From positions 1-64,000 of the forward strand of contig NZ_FONT01000006.1 in the NCBI RefSeq assembly GCF_900113025.1: 64,000 nucleotides of DNA. Reading direction: 5' to 3'. Shown in pieces: positions 18,917-27,612 of the stretch. Source of the DNA: Alteribacillus iranensis (GTDB lineage Bacteria > Bacillota > Bacilli > Bacillales > Marinococcaceae). The notes below the pieces were generated by a model, which ran no database searches, was not told where the DNA came from, and worked only from the letters and a program-made list of their open reading frames with translations. Made by a program: the position numbers and the translations under genes. Within the stretch, counting starts at the first letter, position 1. Each line of letters begins with the position of its first letter.

Positions 18917-19975
18917 ATGATAACCGCACTGGCATTGATTACATGCTTTTTATTATCACTATTTTTAACACCTCTCGTAAAAAAATTAGCTTTTAAAATC
19001 GGAGCAACAGATAAGCCAAACCATCGAAAAGTACACAAAGGCGCCATGGCAAGACTAGGTGGCCTATCTATATATGTTGCCTTTTTAGCAGGCCTTCTTA
19101 TCCTCCAGCCTAATAATGAATATATGCCGTATATTTTAGCCGGGGGAACAATTATTATTATTACCGGCTTTTTAGATGACTTATTTGAACTCTCAGCGAA
19201 ATGGAAGTTACTAGGTCAAATCCTGGCAGCGATCATTGTTTTGGTCGGTGGAGTGGAAATTCAGTTTATAAACCTACCCTTTGATGGCAGGTTAGAATTA
19301 GGTTGGTTCAGTATTCCAATTACGTTGTTATGGATTATTGGAATAACGAATGCTATCAATTTAATTGACGGTCTAGACGGTCTTGCCGCCGGAGTCTCAT
19401 CCATTGTGTTGGCAACGATCTCAGTGTTAGCCATCATTCAAAACGATATTTTTATTGTGGCAATGGGTATTGCACTGCTTGGTGGAACATTAGGCTTCTT
19501 AGTTCATAATTTTAACCCTGCCAAGATCTTCATGGGGGATACAGGAGCGCTGTTCCTTGGTTTTATGATTGGGGTAATTGCATTATTAGGATTCAAAAAT
19601 GTAACTATATTTTCTCTCGTAGTACCAGTCATTATACTTGCAGTACCGATATCGGATACTTTTTTTGCCATTATACGACGTTTTGTCAACAAGCAGCCTC
19701 TTTCTGCTCCAGACAAGTCTCATTTGCATCATTGTTTGTTACGCCTTGGATACACGCACAGACAAACCGTACTAATTATTTATGCAGTCAGTGCATTCTT
19801 CGGAATTTCTGCTGTTATATTTACCATCTCAACACTATGGGTTTCCTTAGTCATTTTGATGTTGTTACTCATTGGAATCGAGCTCATGGCAGAGCGTATC
19901 GGTTTAGTGAGTCACGATTACAGACCCATGCTTAGATTAATGAATAAATTCTCTAATACACCTAAGCGCTCATAA
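18917..19975 (+). CDS. tagO: Undecaprenyl-phosphate N-acetylglucosaminyl 1-phosphate transferase
   Basis: A 352-residue polytopic enzyme of the WecA/TagO/MraY superfamily with about 10-11 membrane segments. Motifs are DKPNHRKVHKGAMARLGG near residue 35, the Mg-binding region GFLDDLFEL, the NAINLIDGLDGLAAG segment, the MGDTGALFLGF motif and the His-rich PDKSHLHHCLLRLGYTH. It transfers GlcNAc-1-phosphate to undecaprenyl phosphate and so commits carbon to teichoic acid and other wall polymers. It may also start the SCWP made by the csaB locus. GAGGAGGGCC precedes the ATG. It is followed by its own terminator. Confidence 0.93.
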   Translation: MITALALITCFLLSLFLTPLVKKLAFKIGATDKPNHRKVHKGAMARLGGLSIYVAFLAGLLILQPNNEYMPYILAGGTIIIITGFLDDLFELSAKWKLLGQILAAIIVLVGGVEIQFINLPFDGRLELGWFSIPITLLWIIGITNAINLIDGLDGLAAGVSSIVLATISVLAIIQNDIFIVAMGIALLGGTLGFLVHNFNPAKIFMGDTGALFLGFMIGVIALLGFKNVTIFSLVVPVIILAVPISDTFFAIIRRFVNKQPLSAPDKSHLHHCLLRLGYTHRQTVLIIYAVSAFFGISAVIFTISTLWVSLVILMLLLIGIELMAERIGLVSHDYRPMLRLMNKFSNTPKRS

Positions 19976-20016
19976 AAAGGGCTGTCACAGGGAAATTCCC
20001 TCTGGCAGCTTTTTTC
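19975..20016 (+). terminator. Rho-independent terminator of tagO
   Basis: AAAAAGGGCTGTCACAGGG with its complement CCCTCTGGCAGCTTTTTT. It lies directly after the tagO stop codon. Confidence 0.85.
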
Positions 20017-20118
20017 TGTCTCTTGGTACTTACCGAAGATGGCATTATCCTTCGCGAGGACGTTTGTTTATTATCTTCCTTTATGATGTTGCAGCAGTTC
20101 TTAAAATGAGATCAGAAG

Positions 20119-20152
20119 AAAAGAGCTGTTCTGCAAGTGAGAACAGCTCTTT
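20119..20152. terminator. Terminator of tagU
   Basis: AAAGAGCTGTTCT and AGAACAGCTCTTT form a perfect 13-bp stem with A/T tracts on both sides. It lies 20 bases past the tagU stop on the minus strand. Confidence 0.85.
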
Positions 20153-20171
20153 CTGACAAGAAAGTTAACTC

Positions 20172-21218
20172 CTATTCATATTCGGTCTCATTTAAAGCCT
20201 GACTATCTTGTGTTGCGGTCGAAGTTCCAGGCTGCCGCGTATCATTTTCTCCAACTTCGAGATGGGCACGCAAAGCATTGGATATGCTGTCTTTTGACTC
20301 CTGCTGTAGGGTGTAATAGTATACATTATTAATATACGTGTTTTCGCCCTGAAGCTGGAGGCGTTCAATGCTTTCAAGTGAGCTGGCATAACCGTGTAGA
20401 GAGAGCAAGTTTCCAAATGTTAAATTCATGGACATATGCTCTTCAATACTGTTTAATACCTCATCATAGTTACGAATCGATGACAGAGAGGCACTTTTTC
20501 GGATAAGAGCTTCTATCACTTGCTGCTGCCGCTCTCCTCGTCCTAGATCACCTCGAGGGTCTTTCTTTCTCATTCTGACGTATGCGAGAGCTTCTTCGCC
20601 GTTTAATACTTGGGTACCTTCATTTATCGTTATCGCGCCTTTATTTCCTTCACTATCCTGTTCCGTGAAAGTAAAAGGAACATCGACTTCTATACCGTCG
20701 AGAGCGTTAATGATTTCTATGAAAGCTTCAAAATTGAGCTTAACAAAATAATCAACAGGAATGTCAAATAACTCTTCTACCGTTCGAACTGCTAAGTCTG
20801 TTCCTCCGTATGCATGAGCATGGGTGATTTTATCTTCTCCCCGCCCAGGAATGGTAACTAGAGAGTCGCGTGGAATACTTGTTATTTTCACAGAGTGTTC
20901 TTGTTTATTAAACGTAGCAAGAAGCATGGCATCAGAGAGACCATCTAACTCTCCATCGCGGTTGTCTACACCGAGGAAGAGAACAGAAATGTTGTCTTCT
21001 TTTGGATCGACAGCTACCTCTCTTAATTCTGATTTTTCCCCACGTTCTAGCGTTTCCTGGGTGTCGGCTGCTACATCGGTTAGTTTCCAAGCAAAATACC
21101 CAATAGCGCCTCCCAGTACTACAAAAGAAAGAAGACCAATCAACATAAATATGCTAAAAATACGGCGTTGTCTTCGTTTACGGCGTCGCATCCGCGATCT
21201 AGGCTGCTGTTTAGCCAT
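20172..21218 (-). CDS. tagU: LytR-CpsA-Psr family teichoic acid-peptidoglycan transferase
   Basis: A 348-residue protein: a basic cytoplasmic N-terminus (RRRKRRQRR), one membrane helix (about 21-45), and an extracellular LCP domain (about 75-240). Conserved LCP residues are visible in LFLGVDNR, SDAMLLATFN, ITSIPRDSLV, KITHAHAYGG, NGEEALAYVRMRKKDPRGDLGRGERQQQ. Enzymes of this family move wall polymers from undecaprenyl carriers to the peptidoglycan. A low-complexity Thr/Gln-rich tail follows. AAGGAG lies upstream of the ATG. Which polymer it attaches (teichoic acid or the SCWP) is not clear from sequence; location beside tagO and the csaB locus fits either. Confidence 0.9.
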   Translation of the reverse strand: MAKQQPRSRMRRRKRRQRRIFSIFMLIGLLSFVVLGGAIGYFAWKLTDVAADTQETLERGEKSELREVAVDPKEDNISVLFLGVDNRDGELDGLSDAMLLATFNKQEHSVKITSIPRDSLVTIPGRGEDKITHAHAYGGTDLAVRTVEELFDIPVDYFVKLNFEAFIEIINALDGIEVDVPFTFTEQDSEGNKGAITINEGTQVLNGEEALAYVRMRKKDPRGDLGRGERQQQVIEALIRKSASLSSIRNYDEVLNSIEEHMSMNLTFGNLLSLHGYASSLESIERLQLQGENTYINNVYYYTLQQESKDSISNALRAHLEVGENDTRQPGTSTATQDSQALNETEYE

Positions 21219-21662
21219 GATTACATACTCCTTGTTTCAAAGTTTAAGTGATTTAGGGTGTCCAACTTATTTTACAAAAACAATGACCATTCGTAAATAA
21301 TTTTTAAGAATGGGGGTGGTGAATAGGTTATACTTAAAAAGTCAAGGTGGCTGTCAGCTAGCAACAGGCACTAGGAGGCCGATAAGAAAGCTAGCCCCAG
21401 AAGTGAAGGGGGAAGCGAACTCATACACTAACACTTAAAGGGAGATAAGGTAAATCTTGAACAAGCTTGCGTTGTGTTCTCCTGCTAACAAGTAAAGTCG
21501 ATATTCTTATGAAAATGTTACAAGCAATTATTAGAGGAACACCGATTTCCATCAACTTTCGTCGCCAATACCTTCATTATTCCTGGAAGGGTGGTGACAA
21601 ATTATTTCCTTGGAAATAAAATCATGGAAATAAAACCAATGATATGTTTAAAAATGAAGAAA
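21219..21662. other. Intergenic region between tagU and yvyE
   Basis: A 444-base gap between two minus-strand genes, so it holds the tagU leader. It contains the GC-rich structured block at 21,340-21,425 described separately. The rest is AT-rich with no recognised gene. Confidence 0.5.
21340..21425. ncRNA. Possible structured RNA of unknown class
   Basis: Within an AT-rich gap this block is GC-rich and self-complementary. GCTAGC occurs at 21,357-21,362 and 21,390-21,395 and can pair across 27 bases; CCCC and GGGG at 21,395-21,411 form a second hairpin, followed by AAGCGAAC. No open frame covers it. It could be a small RNA on the plus strand, part of the tagU leader on the minus strand, or a remnant of a mobile element. 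I cannot place it in a known riboswitch class by eye. Confidence 0.3.
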
Positions 21663-22304
21663 TCAGGAAGATGAAATATCAGTCTCCAAATAAGTTGTTT
21701 CCAGTTCTTCTATACTGCATTGTCCATTGGTTACATTGGTTATCCATTCACTGAACCTCGAGGATTCTTTAACAGGAACGTATACGAAGAATACTACAGC
21801 CTCTTCATAGAGAATATCCTTCAAAGGATAAGAGGAATTTCTTAATTCATTTTCCACTTTGCCAAGTAAAGTATACTCTACTTTTACTCCCATTACATTC
21901 ACACGTTTTCTTTCCACTACACCTGTTTCCTTGATTCCTTCTGTGACAGCAGAAGAATAAGCGCGAATTAAGCCGCCGGCACCTAGCTTAATGCCGCCAA
22001 AATAACGTGTGACTACGACGCATGTATCTTTTAATTGTCTTTTCTTTAAAACTTCAAGCATAGGAATTCCCGCTGTTCCACTTGGTTCCCCATCATCGTT
22101 TGCTTTTTGCACCTCGTCTTTTTCACCGATCATATATGCTGAACAGTTGTGCGTAGCATTCCAATGTTCTTTCTTGATGGATTGAATAAAATTTTGAGCT
22201 TCCTCTTCCGATATTACACGTTTTACATGGCTAATAAACCTTGATTTGTTAATTGTTATTTCACTAGTCCCATGAGCATGGACTGTATAGTACGAGTCGA
22301 GCAT
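21663..22304 (-). CDS. yvyE: YigZ/YvyE (IMPACT) family protein
   Basis: A 213-residue protein from the ATG at 22,304, which is preceded by AAAGGAG; a longer frame to 22,373 lacks this. It has the UPF0029 N-terminal domain with KSRFISHVKRV, HNCSAYMIG, DDGEPSGTAGIPML and VVTRYFGGIKLGAGGLIRAYSSA, plus the DUF1949 C-terminal domain. Relatives of the IMPACT family interact with translation or stress factors in eukaryotes; the bacterial function is unsettled. Its position between the LCP gene and divergent degS matches B. subtilis. Confidence 0.9.
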   Translation of the reverse strand: MLDSYYTVHAHGTSEITINKSRFISHVKRVISEEEAQNFIQSIKKEHWNATHNCSAYMIGEKDEVQKANDDGEPSGTAGIPMLEVLKKRQLKDTCVVVTRYFGGIKLGAGGLIRAYSSAVTEGIKETGVVERKRVNVMGVKVEYTLLGKVENELRNSSYPLKDILYEEAVVFFVYVPVKESSRFSEWITNVTNGQCSIEELETTYLETDISSS

Positions 22305-22521
22305 GTAATAAGTCTCCTTTCCTAATGTAACTATACTATAATCATTTTGTAAAACTACAAAAGTCTGAGGCATGGTATTCTAGAGAAGACGGCTGTATAA
22401 AAGAGGGTATAGAAACCTATTTATCCGTCCTATTTGATTAGAATATGCTAAAATAATCATAACGAATCGTAGTTTCCTGTCAAACGAATGAACTGAACTG
22501 GAGAAAAGCGTGGTGATATAG

Positions 22522-23712
22522 TTGGCGGATAAAATGACCCTTGATGAAATTATCAACAAAATGGTACATACTGTAGAGCAGAGCAAAGAACAGATTTTTG
22601 AGATAAGTGAACAATCAAGGGATGAATATGAATCATTGAAAGCTGAGCTCGTGCAAGTGCGTGAAGATGTAGCCAAAGTGATTGATAAATCGGAACAGAC
22701 GGAAATGTACGCCCGTTTTGCTAGAAATCGTTTAGCAGAAGTCAGCCGTCATTTTAGAAGTTACAGTAATGATGAAGTGAAAAAAGTGTATGAAAATGCA
22801 AATGAGCTGCAAATTAAACTTGCAGTTCTTCAACAAGAGGAATCACAGCTTCGCCAGCGCAGAGATCAAATTGAACGTCGTCTGATCCAACTCGAGGGTA
22901 CTATTGAACGAGCTGAAACATTAGTTAGTCAGGTTTCAATCGTACATCAATTTTTGGCAGGTGATCTAAGAGAAGTAGGTGAAATGGTAGAGGACGCAAA
23001 AGAAATACAACAGTTCGGTCTTAAAATTATAGAAGCACAAGAAGAAGAACGAAAAAGAGTGGCTCGTGACATTCATGATGGCCCAGCTCAAATGCTTGCG
23101 AATGTCCTTCTTCGCTCGGAAATTGTAGAGAGGGTAAGCAATGAGCAGGGGGTAGATGCTGCTATCGATGAAATAAAAGACTTAAAAACAATGATACGCT
23201 CCAGCCTGGCAGAAGTAAGGCGCATCATTTATGATCTCCGCCCAATGGCACTTGATGACTTAGGTCTAATTCCTACACTCAATAAATACTTACAAAACAT
23301 GGAAGAGAGAACCGGTTTAATTATTCGCTTTTCTCACCTGGGGCGAGACTTAAGACTTCCAGCAAACGTTGAAGTTGGTTTGTTCCGCCTCATTCAGGAA
23401 GCTGTACAGAACACTTATAAGCATGCGGAAGCGAATGAAGTTCAAGTAAAACTGGAGATGAAACCTTCTCAAGTTAATATCGTCATAAAAGATGATGGGA
23501 AAGGTTTTGAATCAGAGAAATCAGAAGAATGCACGTTCGGGCTGCTGGGCATGAGAGAACGAATTAATGCTTTAAAAGGTCAATTAACCATTGATTCCAT
23601 ACCTAATAAAGGTACCGTCATTATTATCCAAGTTCCTGTAGAAGGTTTTAAAGGAAGCCCAAACAGGAGGCAGCCCCAAAAAAAAGAGTTACTGAAGAGT
23701 AGGAATGTCTAA
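22522..23712 (+). CDS. degS: Two-component sensor histidine kinase DegS
   Basis: A 396-residue cytoplasmic kinase starting at TTG with GTGGTGAT upstream. The N-terminal sensor part (1-170) is a long coiled coil; there is no membrane segment, as in B. subtilis DegS. The HisKA_3 domain carries the phosphorylated His in VARDIHDGPAQML (about 190), followed by the conserved DLRPMALDDLGL. The HATPase domain has the N box EAVQNTYKHA and the G boxes DDGKGF and FGLLGMRERI. It phosphorylates and dephosphorylates DegU, encoded 60 bases downstream, controlling exoenzymes, competence and motility. A possible extended -10 (TGCTAAAAT) lies at 22,446-22,454. Confidence 0.95.
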   Translation: MADKMTLDEIINKMVHTVEQSKEQIFEISEQSRDEYESLKAELVQVREDVAKVIDKSEQTEMYARFARNRLAEVSRHFRSYSNDEVKKVYENANELQIKLAVLQQEESQLRQRRDQIERRLIQLEGTIERAETLVSQVSIVHQFLAGDLREVGEMVEDAKEIQQFGLKIIEAQEEERKRVARDIHDGPAQMLANVLLRSEIVERVSNEQGVDAAIDEIKDLKTMIRSSLAEVRRIIYDLRPMALDDLGLIPTLNKYLQNMEERTGLIIRFSHLGRDLRLPANVEVGLFRLIQEAVQNTYKHAEANEVQVKLEMKPSQVNIVIKDDGKGFESEKSEECTFGLLGMRERINALKGQLTIDSIPNKGTVIIIQVPVEGFKGSPNRRQPQKKELLKSRNV

Positions 23713-23781
23713 CGTTAGAAACGAACTTTATTATACAGCAACGATCTATGCAAAGGAACTTAATGCGAAAGGATGGAAAGC

Positions 23782-24495
23782 ATGCCAGATAAGATGGAAA
23801 AACATATTAGATTAATTCTTATAGATGATCACCAGCTGTTCAGAGAAGGGGTAAAACGTATTTTAGATATGGAACCCAACTTTGAAGTAGTAGCGGAAGG
23901 GGACGATGGAGAAGATGCTCTACGGCTAGTGGAAGAGAATGAGCCGGATGTTGTTCTAATGGACATCAATATGCCAGGAACAAATGGCGTAGAAGCAACA
24001 AGAAACCTAATAGAAAAGTTTCCCGAAGTGAAAATTCTAATCTTATCTATTCATGATGATGAATCCTATGTAACTCATGTATTGAAGACCGGAGCTTCTG
24101 GCTATTTGTTAAAGGAAATGGATGCTGATGCATTAATTGAGGCAGTAAAAGTAGTGGGGAATGGAGGAGCCTATATCCATCCAAAGGTGACCCACAACCT
24201 CATTAACGAATATCGCCGCTTGGCGACAGGAGGAGAGGGAGAAAGCGGGTCAACGGAAGTAGGCTATAAAGAAGTAGAGTACCGGAAACCGCTGCATTTA
24301 TTAACACGGAGAGAATGCGAGGTTCTACAACTTATGACGGATGGTTACAGCAATCGAATGATTGGAGAATCTCTTTACATTAGTGAAAAGACAGTCAAGA
24401 ACCATGTAAGTAATATATTGCAAAAAATGAACGTGAATGACAGGACCCAAGCTGTGGTAGAGTCAATAAAAAAAGGCTGGGTAAAAGTAAGATAA
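23782..24495 (+). CDS. degU: Response regulator DegU
   Basis: A 237-residue NarL/LuxR-type response regulator. The ATG at 23,782 is preferred because AAGGATGG lies 6 bases upstream; an in-frame ATG at 23,773 overlaps that site. The receiver has the acidic pair in LIDDHQLF, the phosphoacceptor Asp in [10 protein letters not shown], the S/T in LSIHDD and the K in [10 protein letters not shown]. The C-terminal HTH ([40 protein letters not shown]) is nearly identical to B. subtilis DegU. It forms the degSU pair. In B. subtilis degU is followed by degV and comF; here the gas vesicle cluster intervenes. Confidence 0.96.
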   Translation: MPDKMEKHIRLILIDDHQLFREGVKRILDMEPNFEVVAEGDDGEDALRLVEENEPDVVLMDINMPGTNGVEATRNLIEKFPEVKILILSIHDDESYVTHVLKTGASGYLLKEMDADALIEAVKVVGNGGAYIHPKVTHNLINEYRRLATGGEGESGSTEVGYKEVEYRKPLHLLTRRECEVLQLMTDGYSNRMIGESLYISEKTVKNHVSNILQKMNVNDRTQAVVESIKKGWVKVR

Positions 24496-24510
24496 ACACT
24501 GTGATTGGGT

Positions 24511-24540
24511 AACTGGAGGTGCGACGCCTCCAGTTCTTCT
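24511..24540. terminator. Terminator between degU and gvpG
   Basis: AACTGGAGG(T) and (G)CCTCCAGTT form a stem followed by CTTCTTT. It lies between convergent degU (+) and the gas vesicle operon (-). Confidence 0.75.
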
Positions 24541-24582
24541 TTATCTTTTCATTGTTTCTTCTCGCCTGTGTTGGTACTTCTT

Positions 24583-24831
24583 TCATTCCTTGGTAGCCTG
24601 ATTATACTCTTGTTCCCGTTCTTTTGCGATGCGGTAACGCCGGAGTAAATCTTCTTCTTGCGATTCAAATTCCTCTTCTGATATCTCTTCCATTTCGTAT
24701 ACCATTTGAAGGTGAGCCAATTTTTTTTGAATGTGTTCTATATCATACAATTCCTTATCTGCTTCGTCTTTTACTTTATTAGCAACCGCTAAAACGGTAT
24801 CGAGCGGCCACGTAAATAATTTATGAATCAT
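24583..24831 (-). CDS. gvpG: Gas vesicle protein GvpG
   Basis: An 82-residue GvpG-family protein. The start, MIHKLFTWPLDTVLAVANKV, and the charged helical remainder match the family. GvpG is an accessory factor that works with GvpF/GvpL during gas vesicle assembly. Its ATG overlaps the gvpF stop (ATGA). It is the last gvp gene at this end; the order gvpA/B-gvpO/R-gvpN-gvpF-gvpG matches the Priestia (Bacillus) megaterium cluster, where gvpL, S, K and J follow. Those are absent here. Confidence 0.9.
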   Translation of the reverse strand: MIHKLFTWPLDTVLAVANKVKDEADKELYDIEHIQKKLAHLQMVYEMEEISEEEFESQEEDLLRRYRIAKEREQEYNQATKE

Positions 24832-25589
24832 GACGTTTGACCCGCTTTAATTTTAAGGTTAATGAAATTGTAGGCTGGCCATGGACCTGTATATGTGAAG
24901 TCAATACAACTTTTCCATTTCTCATATATTTCATTGACCCGAGCATCAAAAGCCTCTTCATTTTCTAGACTAATTAGAAAAGAGGCGTTCAGAAGCATTC
25001 TCTCATTGATGACCTCATTACTCTTCGCTGCTTCCGACAGCTCAGCCAGCGGTTGAAACACCTCTTGTTCAAACTGAGAATGGAGAGAGGTGACAAATGA
25101 CTTAGCGGCTTCTCCTAATTTCAGTTGTTCATAATAATGAGGTTTTGCGGATGCTGCATTTCTTTTTAAACGTTGCAAAGATGGGTTCTTGTTTGCTTGC
25201 TCTGTTATCCACTCTTTTTTGCCCATCAGCTTTAGGCCCACTTCAATCTTATTTTCTATTTTGGGGAATATATGTTGAAACTGCTCATAAAGCTGTTCCA
25301 TAAATAAGTGCACATCTTCTCGGTCCTCAAGAATATTACCAAAGCTCATTGGAATAACAGAGAATTCTTCCATAACCCGTGAAATCGTTTGTTGGTGATT
25401 CCGTGCATTTTTTCGAGTAGGTTCATAAATTTTAATAGGAGCGGATGCTGTCACCATAGACATATCATGGAAAGGGACCGTGAAAACTTCTGTCACTCTG
25501 CCATCTAGTTCTGTCGTTCCAAAACTCCGTTCTTCTGCTTTAGGGATCACTGCAAATAAATATAAACCCTCTTCTTTTTGCACAATCAT
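24828..25589 (-). CDS. gvpF: Gas vesicle protein GvpF/GvpL family
   Basis: A 253-residue protein of the GvpL/GvpF family. Hallmarks are GLYLFAVIP at the N-terminus, VIPMSFGNILEDREDV in the middle and the C-terminal FTYTGPWPAYNFINLKI. These proteins are minor components or chaperones that bind GvpA early in vesicle nucleation. Position after gvpN and before gvpG fits gvpF rather than gvpL. Only one F/L member is in the window, whereas P. megaterium carries both. Confidence 0.9.
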   Translation of the reverse strand: MIVQKEEGLYLFAVIPKAEERSFGTTELDGRVTEVFTVPFHDMSMVTASAPIKIYEPTRKNARNHQQTISRVMEEFSVIPMSFGNILEDREDVHLFMEQLYEQFQHIFPKIENKIEVGLKLMGKKEWITEQANKNPSLQRLKRNAASAKPHYYEQLKLGEAAKSFVTSLHSQFEQEVFQPLAELSEAAKSNEVINERMLLNASFLISLENEEAFDARVNEIYEKWKSCIDFTYTGPWPAYNFINLKIKAGQTS

Positions 25590-25608
25590 TGCTCCTTTTC
25601 TATTAAAA

Positions 25609-26625
25609 TCAATGGGAATCTTGGAGTATTTCTCGTATGAGATTTTGGGCCTCTTGTATGGTACCTGAGCGCCCGCTCCTCACTAAATAGGAGGAAAGGA
25701 CATCAGAACAAGTTTGCCTAAAAATAGAATCTTCGCTTGAGAAAGATGCTTTTGAGTTTTTTGCAATCCTCGCAATCATAAAAGCGGCCCGCAACCCAAG
25801 CCCGACGCTTTCATCATCTGTTTCATGTTCAATTTGTTCTATTAATTGCCACACTGTGTTAGATTCTTGCTCTGATAAGTTCTCTGATTTTCGAAGGATG
25901 GTTTCTTTTGTTTGTTGTGACAAATTGATTTCTAACGTGATGAGACGATCAGCCAAAGCATCTTGTGTCTGAAAAACGCCAGCATACTCCGTTGGATTAG
26001 AAGTAAGTATCAGTTTAAAATTCGGGTGGACAGCAACAGAAGGCTGTTTTTGTTTCGTTCCATAAAGAGGCAAGAGCTTCTCTTCCAAAACGGATAAAAA
26101 TAAATTGTTGGTCTCTGGGGTAGAACGTGAAAACTCATCATAAATAAGAACATGACCATGTTGGACAGCTTCCGTTAGTCGTCCGGGAGTCCAGTTTTCC
26201 TTCACATTTGCATCTTGTTTATATACTTGGCGAACGAAATTATCAATTGTTTTAGAGCTGGACCACCCTGTTGTGCCGCCAATTAAATCAACGTTATTCA
26301 TTTCGTGATTTCCGTGAATGATAGTAGCTGGTTGGTTCAATTCTGCTGCTACCTGCATGGCAAGAGCCGTCTTGCCTGTTCCGGACGCACCGGTAAAATG
26401 TACAGGATAACCTCCATTTAAATAACGTTTGGCACGGGCAATCAGGTCATTTCCTTCCTCTGTGCGAATGAACGAAGGATGTTTACTTTTCGTTGTATAC
26501 TGTTTTTTCGAGTGTTTCGTGGGGGCTGATACTTTTCTATTTTTTGACATGGATTTTCGATGATTATTTCCTCTGATTGCAGTTTGTCGACTAGTGGGAG
26601 AGGAACTGATCCTGTTGCCATTCAA
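25609..26625 (-). CDS. gvpN: Gas vesicle AAA+ ATPase GvpN
   Basis: A 338-residue MoxR-like AAA+ ATPase. A basic, low-complexity N-terminus of about 48 residues precedes the core with Walker A TGASGTGKTALA (about 78-89), Walker B VLIYDEFSR, sensor LILTSNPTEYAG and the arginine-finger region ALADRLITLEI. GvpN enlarges gas vesicles from small bicones to full cylinders in known systems. It lies between gvpO and gvpF with short spacers, so it belongs to one transcript. Confidence 0.93.
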   Translation of the reverse strand: MNGNRISSSPTSRQTAIRGNNHRKSMSKNRKVSAPTKHSKKQYTTKSKHPSFIRTEEGNDLIARAKRYLNGGYPVHFTGASGTGKTALAMQVAAELNQPATIIHGNHEMNNVDLIGGTTGWSSSKTIDNFVRQVYKQDANVKENWTPGRLTEAVQHGHVLIYDEFSRSTPETNNLFLSVLEEKLLPLYGTKQKQPSVAVHPNFKLILTSNPTEYAGVFQTQDALADRLITLEINLSQQTKETILRKSENLSEQESNTVWQLIEQIEHETDDESVGLGLRAAFMIARIAKNSKASFSSEDSIFRQTCSDVLSSYLVRSGRSGTIQEAQNLIREILQDSH

Positions 26626-26631
26626 GGTTGA

Positions 26632-26907
26632 TTACCCCCTTTCTATTTCTTCCACTCGCGTTGCTGTACGCGGACGCATGTGGATCCGTTCAAATGAAAT
26701 AATGTCCAAATTCTCGTCCAGTTGTACGACATAAACTCCTATAATTTGATCCCGTCCATATTTTTTCATGTATTCTTTTTCTTCAATGACCTCTACTCGT
26801 GCCTCCCATTGCTCTTCTTTTTTTACAATGGAAGTAATTCGATGAATAGGAGATATATGTTTTTCAAAAAATACATTGAGTGATTGTATAATGTCTTCCA
26901 TGCTCAC
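26632..26907 (-). CDS. gvpO: Gas vesicle protein GvpO/GvpR family
   Basis: A 91-residue protein matching the GvpO family, called GvpR in P. megaterium. Diagnostic features are the central WEARVEVIEEKEYMKKYGRDQIIGVYVVQLDENLDIISFERI pattern (described in parts: W, E-x-E, YG, D-x-IGVY, LD) and the R-rich tail MRPRTATR. It lies upstream of gvpN as in P. megaterium. A 423-base insert-like gap separates it from gvpA. Its function is to support vesicle formation; the mechanism is not known. Confidence 0.85.
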   Translation of the reverse strand: MSMEDIIQSLNVFFEKHISPIHRITSIVKKEEQWEARVEVIEEKEYMKKYGRDQIIGVYVVQLDENLDIISFERIHMRPRTATRVEEIERG

Positions 26908-27330
26908 TAATTTTCACCACCGTCATTTTAATAGGCTGTCTTCACAAACTTCGTTGCTTTGACTTTTAATAAGAAAGATTGCCCCTTTGACAAAGAGGAG
27001 GTTGGGACAAAAGTATTTAAATGAAAGATAAATCCGAACAACTTATGTTGTCGCTTTGTCAAAATACTTCGCTTTCCGCGGGCACGGCTTCAGCTTCCTC
27101 GGAAAGCGAAAACGGCTTTCCAGCGGGATCTTCAGCTCGTGCTGTTCCCGCTGGAGTCTACGTATTTTGACTACGCTGATACACTGCGTTTATGAAACGG
27201 GTGACTCCTTCAACATGTGATCGTTCGTCTTTAGAGTTGACTATTCTAGTTTTGTCCCAGCCTCGTCACATGCTTCGAAGTAACAAAAGAATGTCTAAGG
27301 GCAGTCCTATGATTGAAACTGAATCAATCT
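26908..27330. other. Gap between gvpA and gvpO, largely a repeat element
   Basis: In compact gvp operons these genes are normally close together. This gap is almost filled by the inverted-repeat-bounded element at 26,995-27,268. Between it and the gvpA stop are about 60 further bases with no feature. Confidence 0.6.
26995..27268. mobile_element. MITE-like non-coding element inside the gas vesicle operon
   Basis: A 274-base segment bounded by imperfect 20-base inverted repeats: GAGGAGGTTGGGACAAAAGT at 26,995-27,014 and AGTTTTGTCCCAGCCTCGTC at 27,249-27,268 (17 of 20 complementary). Inside lies a second inverted pair (TCAAAATAC near 27,058 and GTATTTTGA near 27,163) and GC-rich hairpins (CTTTCCGCGGG, CAGCGGGATCTTCAGCTCG, TTCCCGCTGG). 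There is no transposase gene. It resembles the segment at 85-185. Confidence 0.6.
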
Positions 27331-27594
27331 TTATGCAAAGTTTATTTGTTCACGATCATCATTTATATAATCATCTGTAAGTTCTCCTTGCACTTCATCT
27401 CGTAATAAACCGACTGCATCAGCATAGCGAAGCCATGTGTCGACACTGGCAATGACCACTCGAGCCTCCACAGTGATTAACTCGATACCTACTAGTGATA
27501 CTCTGGCATAGAGATCAATGACTACTCCTTTATCTAAAATACGGTCTACAACTTCAGCTAAACTTGAAGAATCGGTACTTTTCTGAATACCCAT
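27331..27594 (-). CDS. gvpA: Gas vesicle structural protein GvpA/GvpB
   Basis: An 87-residue major gas vesicle shell protein. After a short polar start it has the very conserved core [20 protein letters not shown], then [33 protein letters not shown], the beta-hairpin and helices that build the 4.6-nm ribs. AAAGGAG precedes the ATG. It is the only GvpA-type gene in the window; the related GvpJ and GvpS are missing. P. megaterium has two near-identical copies (A and B); by order this one corresponds to B. Confidence 0.95.
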   Translation of the reverse strand: MGIQKSTDSSSLAEVVDRILDKGVVIDLYARVSLVGIELITVEARVVIASVDTWLRYADAVGLLRDEVQGELTDDYINDDREQINFA

Positions 27595-27612
27595 TGAGAA
27601 TCGCTCCTTTAT

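Noticed and set aside
21301-21425. A c-di-AMP or other known riboswitch upstream of tagU
   Set aside because: Some phrases recall known aptamers, but conserved cores of the ydaO, c-di-GMP and other classes could not be placed in the right order on either strand.
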